The notes under the pieces: model-generated | Told to the model about the DNA's origin: nothing | The model's database searches: none | Seen by the model: only the letters and a program-made list of their open reading frames with translations | Program-made: the position numbers and the translations under genes | NCBI GenBank assembly: GCA_027021365.1 | Contig: JALUUM010000027.1 | Span: 62,001-126,000, forward strand | Direction: 5' to 3' | Length of the DNA: 64,000 nt | From: Spirochaetales bacterium | GTDB taxonomy: Bacteria > Spirochaetota > Spirochaetia > SZUA-6 | In this document: one piece after another, positions 23,380 to 32,093 of the stretch | How positions within the stretch are numbered: the first letter of the stretch is position 1 | How the letters are laid out: every line of letters begins with the position of its first letter

Positions 23380-24254
23380 TGGGACAGAGCATGTTTATCT
23401 TCTTCCTCGTTAAGGGTCTTGAAATTTCGGCTCCCATTGCATTTGCGGCACTTGGGGCGGTTTTCTCTGAACGAAGCGGTGTGGTGAACATAGCACTGGA
23501 AGGGATAATGATAGTTACATCCTTCACAATAGTCTGGGCCTCGATAGCCCTGCAGAGCGTCTGGCTCGGCCTGTTTTTTGCTGTCATTGCAGGTTCCTTC
23601 ATTGCGCTTATTCATGCAGTTGTCACAGTGACATTCAAAGTGGACCAGATTGTTTCCGGTGTTGCATTGAACATATTCGCATTCGGTCTTGCAAGGTTCC
23701 TTTCACAGAAGGTCTTCGGACAGGAAACGCAGACACCCACCAATCCATACCTCTTTCCCCAGCTTCTGGGAGTAAACTCTGTAGCTTTCTGGTTGATACC
23801 GATTGCCATCCTTGCATGGTTTGTTCTTTACAGAACAGTCTTTGGGTTGCGCTTAAGAACCGTCGGAGAGAATCCTGAGGCAGCGGATACACTTGGCCTC
23901 AATGTTTACGGCTTGAGGTATACAGGCGTGATAATTAGCGGTGCAATGTGCGGAATGTCGGCTGCAACACTCTTTCCCTCTCAGTGGATTTCAGGAATGA
24001 CGGCGGGAAGAGGTTACATAGCTCTTGCTGCAATGATATTCGGAAGGTGGGATCCGATAGGAGCCGTTCTGGCCTCGCTCCTCTTCGGTTATGCGGATAC
24101 ATTCAGGATAATGTTCGAAACGAAAATTCCCATACCCAGCCAGTTCGTTCAGATGTTTCCCTATATACTTGCAGTCGTCGTTCTGGCAGGAATGGTCGGA
24201 AAGGCAAGGGCACCGGCCGCAGATGGAAAGCCCTATATAAAGGGAGAGGACTGA
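23379..24254 (+). CDS. ABC transporter permease (BMP/nucleoside family)
   Basis: 291 aa; ALGAVFSERSGVVNIALEGIM; overlaps preceding gene by 1 nt. Confidence 0.92.
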   Translation: MGQSMFIFFLVKGLEISAPIAFAALGAVFSERSGVVNIALEGIMIVTSFTIVWASIALQSVWLGLFFAVIAGSFIALIHAVVTVTFKVDQIVSGVALNIFAFGLARFLSQKVFGQETQTPTNPYLFPQLLGVNSVAFWLIPIAILAWFVLYRTVFGLRLRTVGENPEAADTLGLNVYGLRYTGVIISGAMCGMSAATLFPSQWISGMTAGRGYIALAAMIFGRWDPIGAVLASLLFGYADTFRIMFETKIPIPSQFVQMFPYILAVVVLAGMVGKARAPAADGKPYIKGED

Positions 24255-24283
24255 AGTATTATACTGACTGAAGTATTATACTG
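24250..24283 (+). repeat. perfect 17-bp tandem duplication (ACTGAAGTATTATACTG x2) spanning a stop codon
   Basis: Read directly; first copy contains the TGA of the upstream permease. Confidence 0.9.
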
Positions 24284-24297
24284 GAAGTTCGTCAGTC

Positions 24298-24819
24298 TTA
24301 CGGAGAATCTTTCGGAAAGGTAAGTCCAAGGATAAGCAGGGTGATACCATCCATGAAAAGGCTTATTCCGATAAAGAGGCCTACGATAAGAATACTGCTG
24401 GTAGGCCATCCTGCTATGAGTATTATACCAAGTATCAATGAAACTATACTGTTGACCGCCAGCCAGAAGGTTCCGTTTAGTTCGCTTAATTCGAACATCA
24501 TCGAAAAGCCGGCAAATGCATCAATCAAAAAGTATATCGCAAGCATTATTCCGATGACTGCGATGCCTGCTACCGGATAAATCAGGATGAGTATCCCAGT
24601 AACGGAAAGGAGAAAAGGTTTTAGCCATACCATCATACTCTTCTGATAGCTTAAGAATGCCTGATAGCCCGATACTATCCCGCTTAATATTAAAAGAAGG
24701 CCGACGAAGAAGGAAAGGGACAGTGAAATAACGGGTGGAATTGTTATGCCAATTAAACCTATAATGACAAGCACTATCCCTGCGAGGATAGAGTGTTTTC
24801 TGAAATTACGCATTAACAT
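24298..24819 (-). CDS. HdeD/DUF308-like membrane protein
   Basis: six hydrophobic segments, GILLILSGIVSGYQAFLSYQKS; start uncertain (ORF opens at 24867). Confidence 0.7.
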   Translation of the reverse strand: MLMRNFRKHSILAGIVLVIIGLIGITIPPVISLSLSFFVGLLLILSGIVSGYQAFLSYQKSMMVWLKPFLLSVTGILILIYPVAGIAVIGIMLAIYFLIDAFAGFSMMFELSELNGTFWLAVNSIVSLILGIILIAGWPTSSILIVGLFIGISLFMDGITLLILGLTFPKDSP

Positions 24820-24860
24820 GAGTGTTATTATTGCACGACTTTTCCTATCTGTCCATAGGG

Positions 24861-24900
24861 TTGTCAATCGTTGTCAGTGGTTGTCAATGAGGAATTGTCA
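24861..24900. repeat. TTGTCA iterons (three with 10-bp period plus a fourth)
   Basis: TTGTCAATCG TTGTCAGTGG TTGTCAATGA GGAATTGTCA. Confidence 0.85.
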
Positions 24901-25938
24901 AACCTCCTGGAAACATCCCGATCTTGCAGAGAGGTATACAGCATCGACAATTCTCATGGAATGAATGCCACTCTCTCCTGAATTCTCGATGATTGGTTTA
25001 TCTTCAATCAAAGCATCAACGAAGGCCTTAGCCTCTTCGAGGAAGAGGTCTCTCTTCTCGTAATCCAGCGGTACGAATCGGGCAGTATCTCCCTTGTTCT
25101 GCATCGGATCGTAGCCCGAATCTTCCTCTTTAAAGAGAACCTCCACACTGCCACCCGGGTCCTGTCCCATAGTTCCCTCTGTAAGGATTGCTCCCTTCGA
25201 CCCGTATATTTCGAGGCGTGTCTTTGAGGCTTCGTCAGGTATATTGAAAAAGGTATCCACAGTTGCCTGGACGCCGGATTCGAACTGAAGAATCGTTGTT
25301 GCTGAGTCTTCTACCGGGTAGTTCTGCACCAGGTTGCCTGTCAGTGCTAAAACTTTATGTATGGGGCCCAGGAATGTTTCAAGGAGATCATAGAGGTGTG
25401 GGGCCATGTCTATCAATGAGCCTCCACCACCCAGATCAGGAATCTGACGCCATGCCCCCTCTATAGGCGGATACCAGCAGGAAAGTTGTGCTCTTGCATA
25501 CACGGGCTTTCCGATCTTACCGGCTTTTATAAGCTCTGCTATCTTTCTGTGTGCACCGTGATAGTGCATCATGAAGGCCACCTGGAACTTTACTCCGTGC
25601 CTCTTGCAAGCAGCTACCATTTCCTCTGCATCTCTGGCATTGAGGGCAAGAGGTTTTTCACAGAGTATGTGTTTGCCTGCCTCTGCTGCCCGGATTACCT
25701 CTTCCTTGTGAAGGTGTACAGGCGTGGCAATGTATATGGCATCTATATCATCATGTGAAAGAATATCCTCCAATCTATCAGTTGCAAAGGGTATACCGAA
25801 CTCCTTTGCCAGGGTTTCCGGGTTGTGACGTTTCATCACAGCAATTATCTCGGAGTGTTCTTCTTTCAACAGTGCCGGAATCATCCTTCTCTTTGCTATC
25901 CCCCCGGCTCCCACAATTCCCCATCCTACTCTGTCCAT
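24898..25938 (-). CDS. Gfo/Idh/MocA family oxidoreductase
   Basis: WGIVGAGGIAKRRMIPAL, AGKHILCEKPLALNARDAEEMV; start at ATG 25938 after SD AAGGAGAAAAG. Confidence 0.93.
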   Translation of the reverse strand: MDRVGWGIVGAGGIAKRRMIPALLKEEHSEIIAVMKRHNPETLAKEFGIPFATDRLEDILSHDDIDAIYIATPVHLHKEEVIRAAEAGKHILCEKPLALNARDAEEMVAACKRHGVKFQVAFMMHYHGAHRKIAELIKAGKIGKPVYARAQLSCWYPPIEGAWRQIPDLGGGGSLIDMAPHLYDLLETFLGPIHKVLALTGNLVQNYPVEDSATTILQFESGVQATVDTFFNIPDEASKTRLEIYGSKGAILTEGTMGQDPGGSVEVLFKEEDSGYDPMQNKGDTARFVPLDYEKRDLFLEEAKAFVDALIEDKPIIENSGESGIHSMRIVDAVYLSARSGCFQEV

Positions 25939-26055
25939 TCTTTTCTCCTTGCCGTTTCTATTTTTAATTGGCACATGAAAAGGATACAAAAAAGGCATCA
26001 ATATTTCAATTACAATGTGGAACGCGGAAAAAGGGGAAAAGTTAAAATAAATTTT

Positions 26056-26090
26056 TATTTTTTTCTTTTAGTTGCTATTTTTTTCTTTTA
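26056..26090 (+). repeat. 15-bp direct repeat TATTTTTTTCTTTTA with 20-bp period upstream of DeoR gene
   Basis: Copies at 26056-26070 and 26076-26090. Confidence 0.85.
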
Positions 26091-26099
26091 TTGTATAAT
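26072..26099 (+). promoter_or_regulatory. promoter of DeoR gene, predicted leaderless
   Basis: TTGCTA-N16-TATAAT (26094-26099), 6 nt before GTG 26106. Confidence 0.6.
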
Positions 26100-26105
26100 G
26101 AAACT

Positions 26106-26876
26106 GTGAATGCCTATGAAAGAAAAATTGAAATCCTCAAGATGCTTGAAAAAGAGGGAAAGGTACAGATAAAGGAGCTTTCAGACCTATTCAGTGTAAC
26201 GAAGGTCACAATAAGGAATGACCTTGAAGACCTTGAAAAGAGAGGACTCTTGGTGAGAACCCACGGAGGGGCTCTGCTTGCCGAGAACAAACAACTGATA
26301 AGGTTCATTTCGAAGACTATACATGAGATGGAGAGGGAAAAAGAATCTATTGCCAGAGAGGCTACAAGGCTCATAACTCCCTCGTCTACTATCATGATCG
26401 ATTCGGGCAGTACCACTGCCTTCCTTCCCCGATTTATCAGGGATACAAAGCTAACCGTGATTACCAATTCACTCCTCGTTATGGAGGAGCTTTCCGGTGC
26501 TTCAAACATCGAACTACTCGTTTCCGGGGGAGCATTAAGGCGTTCGTCCATGGCCCTCATCGGCGATACGGCGAGATTCTTCTTTAATCAGATAAATGCC
26601 GATCTCCTCTTTCTCGGTGCTACTGCCATGTCGTTAAACAAGGGTGTGAGCTGCAGTAATCTCGTAGAGGCTTCTACAAAGAGGTTGATGATAGAATCGA
26701 GTGAAAGGATATGCCTTCTGGCCGACTCTTCCAAGCTGGGTAAAGTTGCAATGGCACATATCTGTAACTGGGATGATATCGATATATTGATTACCGACTC
26801 CATGCCCCGTGAGGACCGGAGGGTTCTCATGGAGTTTGGGGTTGAAGTAATAATTACAAAATCTCAAGGAGGTTGA
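26106..26876 (+). CDS. DeoR/GlpR family transcriptional regulator
   Basis: VNAYERKIEILKMLEKEGKVQIKELSDLFSVTKVTIRNDLEDLEKRGLLVRTHGGA; MIDSGSTTAFL. Confidence 0.93.
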   Translation: MNAYERKIEILKMLEKEGKVQIKELSDLFSVTKVTIRNDLEDLEKRGLLVRTHGGALLAENKQLIRFISKTIHEMEREKESIAREATRLITPSSTIMIDSGSTTAFLPRFIRDTKLTVITNSLLVMEELSGASNIELLVSGGALRRSSMALIGDTARFFFNQINADLLFLGATAMSLNKGVSCSNLVEASTKRLMIESSERICLLADSSKLGKVAMAHICNWDDIDILITDSMPREDRRVLMEFGVEVIITKSQGG

Positions 26877-26879
26877 GAG

Positions 26880-27860
26880 ATGAAAAGAATCTTGTTTGTA
26901 TTTATCGTGATGCTTTTACTGTTGAGTTCTCCTCTTTTCAGTGCAGGGGAGAAGGAGGCTCAGTGGCCTGATCCTGAAAAAACGATAACCGTCGTCGTAC
27001 CCTACAGTGCGGGGGGTGGGACAGACCTCATCTTCAGGCCACTGGTCGAGCAGATGAAGAAGTTTACCGAGGCAAACATAGTTGTCAGCAACATAAGCGG
27101 TGCGGGAAGCTCCCAGGGGACAAACGAGGTCTTAAGCAGACCTGCGGATGGTTATACGCTCCTTGCAAGTGGTACCCACACCGTTTCTGCCACACTCCAG
27201 GGGTTGACGGAGGGTTACAAACAGCTCGAGGGAATTGCAAGCCTCAACTGGGATCCATTCATCATAGCTGTTCTTAAGACAAAGCCCTGGAAAACGATGA
27301 AGGACCTCATAGAGGACGCAAAGGCCAATCCAGGTAAGATAAGTCTCGGAAATGCGGGGATGGGAGGTGCGACAGGCGTTGCCTCCGTTGGGATAAACCT
27401 GGCCTTCGGTGAGGTTTTCAACATAACACCCTTCAAGGGCGGAAAGAATCTTAGAGCTGCCGTACTGGGGGGGCACGCCGATGTCGGAATCTTCTCTCAG
27501 TCAGAGATCCTTGCAAACCGGGATAAACTACAGCCACTGGTGATACTTTACAGCGAACACAGCAGGCTGCCAGAACTTGCCTCTGTGCCCACCTTAAAGG
27601 AGGCGGGTTTCAAGAATCTGGATGTACCAGGGGGCTCTTTCAGGGCTATTTCAGTCAAAAAGGGCACGCCGGAAGCGATAAAGAAGAAACTCGCCGAAAT
27701 AGTGAGAAAGGCCTACAACACGGATGAGTACCAGAATTTCATGAAGAGCAAGGGACTTATTCCAACCTACTATGAGCTGGACAAGCTGGATGAATACTTC
27801 AAGAAGATAGAGCAGGCATATATTCCAATAATGAAAAAGGCAGGATTGCTGAAAGAATAG
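26880..27860 (+). CDS. tripartite tricarboxylate transporter substrate-binding protein (TctC)
   Basis: 326 aa; signal peptide, ITVVVPYSAGGGTDLIFRPL, LGNAGMGGATG; SD GGAGGTTGAG. Confidence 0.9.
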   Translation: MKRILFVFIVMLLLLSSPLFSAGEKEAQWPDPEKTITVVVPYSAGGGTDLIFRPLVEQMKKFTEANIVVSNISGAGSSQGTNEVLSRPADGYTLLASGTHTVSATLQGLTEGYKQLEGIASLNWDPFIIAVLKTKPWKTMKDLIEDAKANPGKISLGNAGMGGATGVASVGINLAFGEVFNITPFKGGKNLRAAVLGGHADVGIFSQSEILANRDKLQPLVILYSEHSRLPELASVPTLKEAGFKNLDVPGGSFRAISVKKGTPEAIKKKLAEIVRKAYNTDEYQNFMKSKGLIPTYYELDKLDEYFKKIEQAYIPIMKKAGLLKE

Positions 27861-27867
27861 CAATGGT

Positions 27868-28623
27868 ATGAAGATAAAGAGAGTCATCCCCCTAGTCTTT
27901 CTCATCTTCTCCGTTTTCTACCTCGTCTTTGCCTTTTCGATGGAGCAGAGAAGGATGATAGGGGATCAACAGGGATGGGACCCCGGTTCCAGGGCGATAC
28001 CCCTTGGGACCGGGTTTATAATGCTTGCTTTTTCACTGTACCTCACATTTTCAAGCAGGAGGGAAAAAAATGAGGAGGATGTGCTGGACAGGGAGACGAG
28101 AAACCTTGTTATTCTCTCTATTCTTCTTCCCGTTCTCTATATAACCGTTTTCCGTTACGTTGGTTTCATAATTCTAACTTCTGCCATGCTTTTTACCCTG
28201 ATTTTCTTCTATTACAGGAAGGGTATCTTCTTGAGTGATGCTGGGAGGTATCTGTGGGGATTGATTCTCTCCGTCCTTCTCACATTGTCTGTGTATACGG
28301 TGGGAAGGCTGGTGACACGCTTTTTTGTTCGATACGGAAAGCACGTTTCTTCAAAGCTATTGTCCGGAAGGATGTTCACCTCCCTTGTGGTATTGATTCT
28401 CCTTGCGGTGATCCTTGCAGTTGTAAATATGTTCTACAAGATGTTTTACAAGAGGCGGAAGGGAAGAATCGGGAATGTGAGCAGATCGAATACCAACCGT
28501 GAGAGTATCGATTCAACCCTGTTTACAGCTATGATAACGGCAACCGCGATTACCGAGATACTCTACCTGGTATTCAAGCAGATATTCTGGGTAAGCCTGG
28601 CAAGGGGTGTAATTTTCTGGTGA
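27868..28623 (+). CDS. TctB-like small membrane subunit with an internal extension
   Basis: 251 aa; between TctC and TctA; N- and C-termini TctB-like (YLVFKQIFWVSLARGVIFW). Confidence 0.72.
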   Translation: MKIKRVIPLVFLIFSVFYLVFAFSMEQRRMIGDQQGWDPGSRAIPLGTGFIMLAFSLYLTFSSRREKNEEDVLDRETRNLVILSILLPVLYITVFRYVGFIILTSAMLFTLIFFYYRKGIFLSDAGRYLWGLILSVLLTLSVYTVGRLVTRFFVRYGKHVSSKLLSGRMFTSLVVLILLAVILAVVNMFYKMFYKRRKGRIGNVSRSNTNRESIDSTLFTAMITATAITEILYLVFKQIFWVSLARGVIFW

Positions 28624-28632
28624 AAATTTGAA

Positions 28633-30156
28633 ATGAATGATGCACTGGTAGGTTTTTTACAGATATTCAATGTTCAGACGATACTCTGGATAGCCATGGG
28701 CGAGGTTTTAGGGATAATCCTCGGTGCCTTGCCCGGCCTGACTGCAACAATGGGGATTGCCCTTATGTTGCCGATAAGCTTTCAACTCTCAGATGCGACC
28801 GGAATGGCCCTTCTTCTTGGAGTTTACTGTGGTGCCGTTTCCGGTGCCTCGATTCCTGCCATACTCCTCGGAATACCGGGGAATCCCAATGCTATTGCTA
28901 CCGTGTATGACGGGCAGAGAATGACCAAGAGAGGCCTTGCAGGTCAGGCGCTGGGAGGAGCGGTAATTGCCTCCTTTATAGGGGGTATCGGAAGCCTCCT
29001 GCTGCTCATGCTCTTCTCACCGCTCATTGCCCAGTTTACCCTCATGTTTGGTCCGGCGGAAAAAGCAAGCCTCGCACTCGTCGGGCTTACGATAATAGCA
29101 TCGGTATCATCCAGGAATCTCGCCAAGGGAATACTTACAGGCGCCTTTGGCCTTACCATTTCACTGATAGGCACGGATCCCTTTACCAATTCACCGAGAA
29201 TTCCTTTTCCGGGGATCTTCGAAAAAACGCCGCTTATAAGCGGCATTCACCTTATTCCTGCACTTATTGGCCTCTTCGGGATATCTCAGGCACTTCTCGA
29301 TGTTGAGAGGATAAAGAGCGGAAATATTGCTCCGCCTCAGGTGAAGATAGAGAAGATATTTCCTTCTCTAAAGAAGATTGCCTCCATGTGGAGGATCATC
29401 GTTGAGTCGACTGGAATTGGAGCCCTCATAGGGGCAATTCCGGGTACTGGTGCATCCATTGCAGTTTTCTTGAGTTATGAACGTGCGAAGAAGATAACTT
29501 CCAGGCCGGGGAGCAAGCTTGAAAGAGTGGGAAGCGGAGCCCTGGAAGGGGTGTTTGCTCCCGAGGTGGCTAACAATGCCGTTACCGGAGGAGCATTGAT
29601 TCCGGCACTTTCACTCGGGATACCCGGGGATGCTGCAACCTCGGTTCTGCTGGGAGCACTGCTTATAAAGGGGGTGGTACCTGGATATCAGCTCTTCAGT
29701 CAGAACATGCCTCTTGTTTATTCGATATTCTTTGCTCTACTCATTTCGAACATCTTCATGCTCACATTTCAGCTCCTCGGTGTCAGGATGTTTCCCAAGG
29801 TCCTTGGAATTCCGGCTCCCGTACTGGTACCATCTATAATAATCCTTTCCCTTATAGGTTCATACGCAATCCAGGGGCAGGCAATACTTGCAGCGGTTTT
29901 CGATATGGGTGTGGCCCTGTTTCTGGGAATTATCGGATATTTTCTAAAGAAGGGTGATTATCCGATAGCTCCCATTGTCCTCGGTTTAATTCTTGGAGGG
30001 ATGTTCGAGGAGAATTTCAGGCGAGCGGTAAAGCTTGCCAGGGGTAACTATCTCGTATTCTTTACTCGCCCCATAGCAGTGGCATTCATAATCTTGGCAA
30101 TACTCTCCGTTCTCATGACTTATCTTAGAAACAGAAAATCTTTGGTACAAGGGTGA
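28633..30156 (+). CDS. tripartite tricarboxylate transporter large membrane subunit (TctA)
   Basis: 507 aa; GEVLGIILGALPGLTATMGIALMLPISF, GIPGNPNAIATVYDGQRM, GALIGAIPGTGASIAVFLSYERAK. Confidence 0.95.
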   Translation: MNDALVGFLQIFNVQTILWIAMGEVLGIILGALPGLTATMGIALMLPISFQLSDATGMALLLGVYCGAVSGASIPAILLGIPGNPNAIATVYDGQRMTKRGLAGQALGGAVIASFIGGIGSLLLLMLFSPLIAQFTLMFGPAEKASLALVGLTIIASVSSRNLAKGILTGAFGLTISLIGTDPFTNSPRIPFPGIFEKTPLISGIHLIPALIGLFGISQALLDVERIKSGNIAPPQVKIEKIFPSLKKIASMWRIIVESTGIGALIGAIPGTGASIAVFLSYERAKKITSRPGSKLERVGSGALEGVFAPEVANNAVTGGALIPALSLGIPGDAATSVLLGALLIKGVVPGYQLFSQNMPLVYSIFFALLISNIFMLTFQLLGVRMFPKVLGIPAPVLVPSIIILSLIGSYAIQGQAILAAVFDMGVALFLGIIGYFLKKGDYPIAPIVLGLILGGMFEENFRRAVKLARGNYLVFFTRPIAVAFIILAILSVLMTYLRNRKSLVQG

Positions 30157-30160
30157 TTCG

Positions 30161-30775
30161 GTGGGGAAGAATATGGGGGAAAATAACGTAGCAGTGGTTT
30201 TTGATTTCGATGGCACTTTGATAGATTCAAAAGAAGTCAAGATAGAAAACTATGTTAGGGCATTCTACGATATATTCAAGGTGGCCCCCGGTTACAGGGA
30301 GACCGTCTATGAATCCTGCAGGTACACGGCAGGAGCAAACCGCTTTGTTCAGCTGGAAGATACACTGAATCGTCTGGGTATCGATGCCACGGAAGAGGAT
30401 AAGGAGAGGTGGAGCAAGAGGTATTCGGAGCTCAACAGGGAATCACTCTCTGTCATAGGAGAATTCCCTTCTGTCAGGGGGTTGTTGGAGAAACTTAAGA
30501 AGAGAGGTTTCAGGGTTTTTGCTGCTTCCGGAATACTGGAGGATGAGTTTAAGAGGGAACTTAAGAAGCGTAACCTGGATATCTACTTCGAGGAGATAAA
30601 AGGTGGCGATAAGGAAGGCTTTTTAAGGGCTCTGAAGAGAAGAAATTTCAGAAGAATAATATTTGTTGGGGATACCAAATACGACGGTAGAGCTGCTGAA
30701 AAAGCCGGTGTCGAGTTTTTCAAAATTGAAACCAACGATGATATACTAAGGCTTTCCGCTATTCTCTCCTCTTGA
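30161..30775 (+). CDS. HAD-family (phosphoglycolate phosphatase-like) hydrolase
   Basis: 204 aa; VVFDFDGTLIDSKEVK, FVGDTKYDGRAAEKAG. Confidence 0.88.
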   Translation: MGKNMGENNVAVVFDFDGTLIDSKEVKIENYVRAFYDIFKVAPGYRETVYESCRYTAGANRFVQLEDTLNRLGIDATEEDKERWSKRYSELNRESLSVIGEFPSVRGLLEKLKKRGFRVFAASGILEDEFKRELKKRNLDIYFEEIKGGDKEGFLRALKRRNFRRIIFVGDTKYDGRAAEKAGVEFFKIETNDDILRLSAILSS

Positions 30776-30800
30776 ATCTTCCGCTTTAAAAAAATAGTAT
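30772..30800 (+). promoter_or_regulatory. promoter of EamA transporter, predicted leaderless; -35 overlaps the upstream stop codon
   Basis: TTGAAT-N17-TAGTAT-N8-ATG. Confidence 0.55.
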
Positions 30801-30808
30801 CAGTGATC

Positions 30809-31735
30809 ATGAAACGTGAAGGATCACTGATACTGTTGTCCTACCTGACTATTTACATAGTATGGGGGTCTACCTATTTCTTTATTAAAATAGCGGTAGA
30901 GTCGATTCCTCCCCTCGTGTTGGTTGGGTTTAGATTTTTCACGGGCGGCCTGTTTTTCCTGCTATTTTCACTCTTAATGGGAAAGATGAAACCAAGGCCC
31001 ACCTTTGCACAAATAGGATCATCCGTGCTTCTTGCTACCCTCCTGTTGCTGGGGGGTAATGGCCTCATATCCTATGCGGAGAAGGGAATAGATAGTTACC
31101 TCGCTGCACTTCTTATCTCTTCCACGCCTTTGATGGTTGCGGTCTTTGATGCAGTCATTCTTAAGAAAAGGGTTACCCTTTTCAGGATTGTGGGAATAAT
31201 AATAGGAGAGCTCGGGGTAGTGCTATTAATATACGACGGGAGGTCTGTATCTACAAGCCTGAGCCCGGAGCTTGTACTTGTGATCCTTGCCGTTCTACTC
31301 TGGTCGCTTGCAACGAGTCTTGGCCACAGGTTCAAGGTTTATCCTGACAACACGGTGAATGCCGGTATCCAGATGCTCTTTGCCGGAAGTGTTGCACTTA
31401 TATATAGTCTTTTCTCCGGCGATCTTACAGTATCGAGTCTTTACGGTTTTTCCACTCGCTCAATTGCCGGTCTGCTATACCTGGCAACGATAGGCTCCCT
31501 TGCCTTCAGTGCTTACACTTACCTGCTGAACCACGAACCGGCATACCGCGTTGTGAGCTATGCACTGGTTAATCCTGTTATAGCTGTGCTGTTGGGTTTT
31601 CTTGCAGGGAATGAATCCGCCGTGCCTTACCTGGCAGAGGGCTTCCCTCTGATACTTGTTGGGCTTGCTGTAATGTTGTATGGCAGAATGATATTTGAAC
31701 GCATTAAAGGAAGGAGAAGCAAGGATGCCGGATAG
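30809..31735 (+). CDS. EamA/DMT-family transporter
   Basis: 10-TM pattern; TIYIVWGSTYFFIKIAVESIPPLVLVGFRF. Confidence 0.9.
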   Translation: MKREGSLILLSYLTIYIVWGSTYFFIKIAVESIPPLVLVGFRFFTGGLFFLLFSLLMGKMKPRPTFAQIGSSVLLATLLLLGGNGLISYAEKGIDSYLAALLISSTPLMVAVFDAVILKKRVTLFRIVGIIIGELGVVLLIYDGRSVSTSLSPELVLVILAVLLWSLATSLGHRFKVYPDNTVNAGIQMLFAGSVALIYSLFSGDLTVSSLYGFSTRSIAGLLYLATIGSLAFSAYTYLLNHEPAYRVVSYALVNPVIAVLLGFLAGNESAVPYLAEGFPLILVGLAVMLYGRMIFERIKGRRSKDAG

Positions 31736-31792
31736 GCCTTTCTCCGGTGGTAGGTATCAACATGGATCAAATGAGAAGGGGAGGAGAATACA

Positions 31793-32092
31793 ATGAGTCT
31801 CGAAGAGAGAGTTGTAGGGGTGCTGAAAACGGTGGTGGACCCGGAAGTTGCTCAAGATGTTTATTCGCTCAAGCTGGTGTACGGTATCGAGGTGGACGAA
31901 GGAAGTGGAAGTGTCGCCCTTAAGTTTCGCCCTACTGTTCCAAACTGCCCTGTAGGGATACAACTCGCGGTTAGCATCAAGAAGGCACTGCTTGGGTTAG
32001 AGGGTGTAAAAAGGGTGAAGCTCACTGTTACGGATTTTTACATGGCAAACTCTGCAAATAAGTATCTGGAATTGATGGACAGCGAGGAGTAA
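31793..32092 (+). CDS. MIP18/DUF59 family (Fe-S assembly type) protein
   Basis: 99 aa; VVDPEVAQDVYSLKLVYGIEV, PTVPNCPVG. Confidence 0.85.
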   Translation: MSLEERVVGVLKTVVDPEVAQDVYSLKLVYGIEVDEGSGSVALKFRPTVPNCPVGIQLAVSIKKALLGLEGVKRVKLTVTDFYMANSANKYLELMDSEE

Positions 32093-32093
32093 T

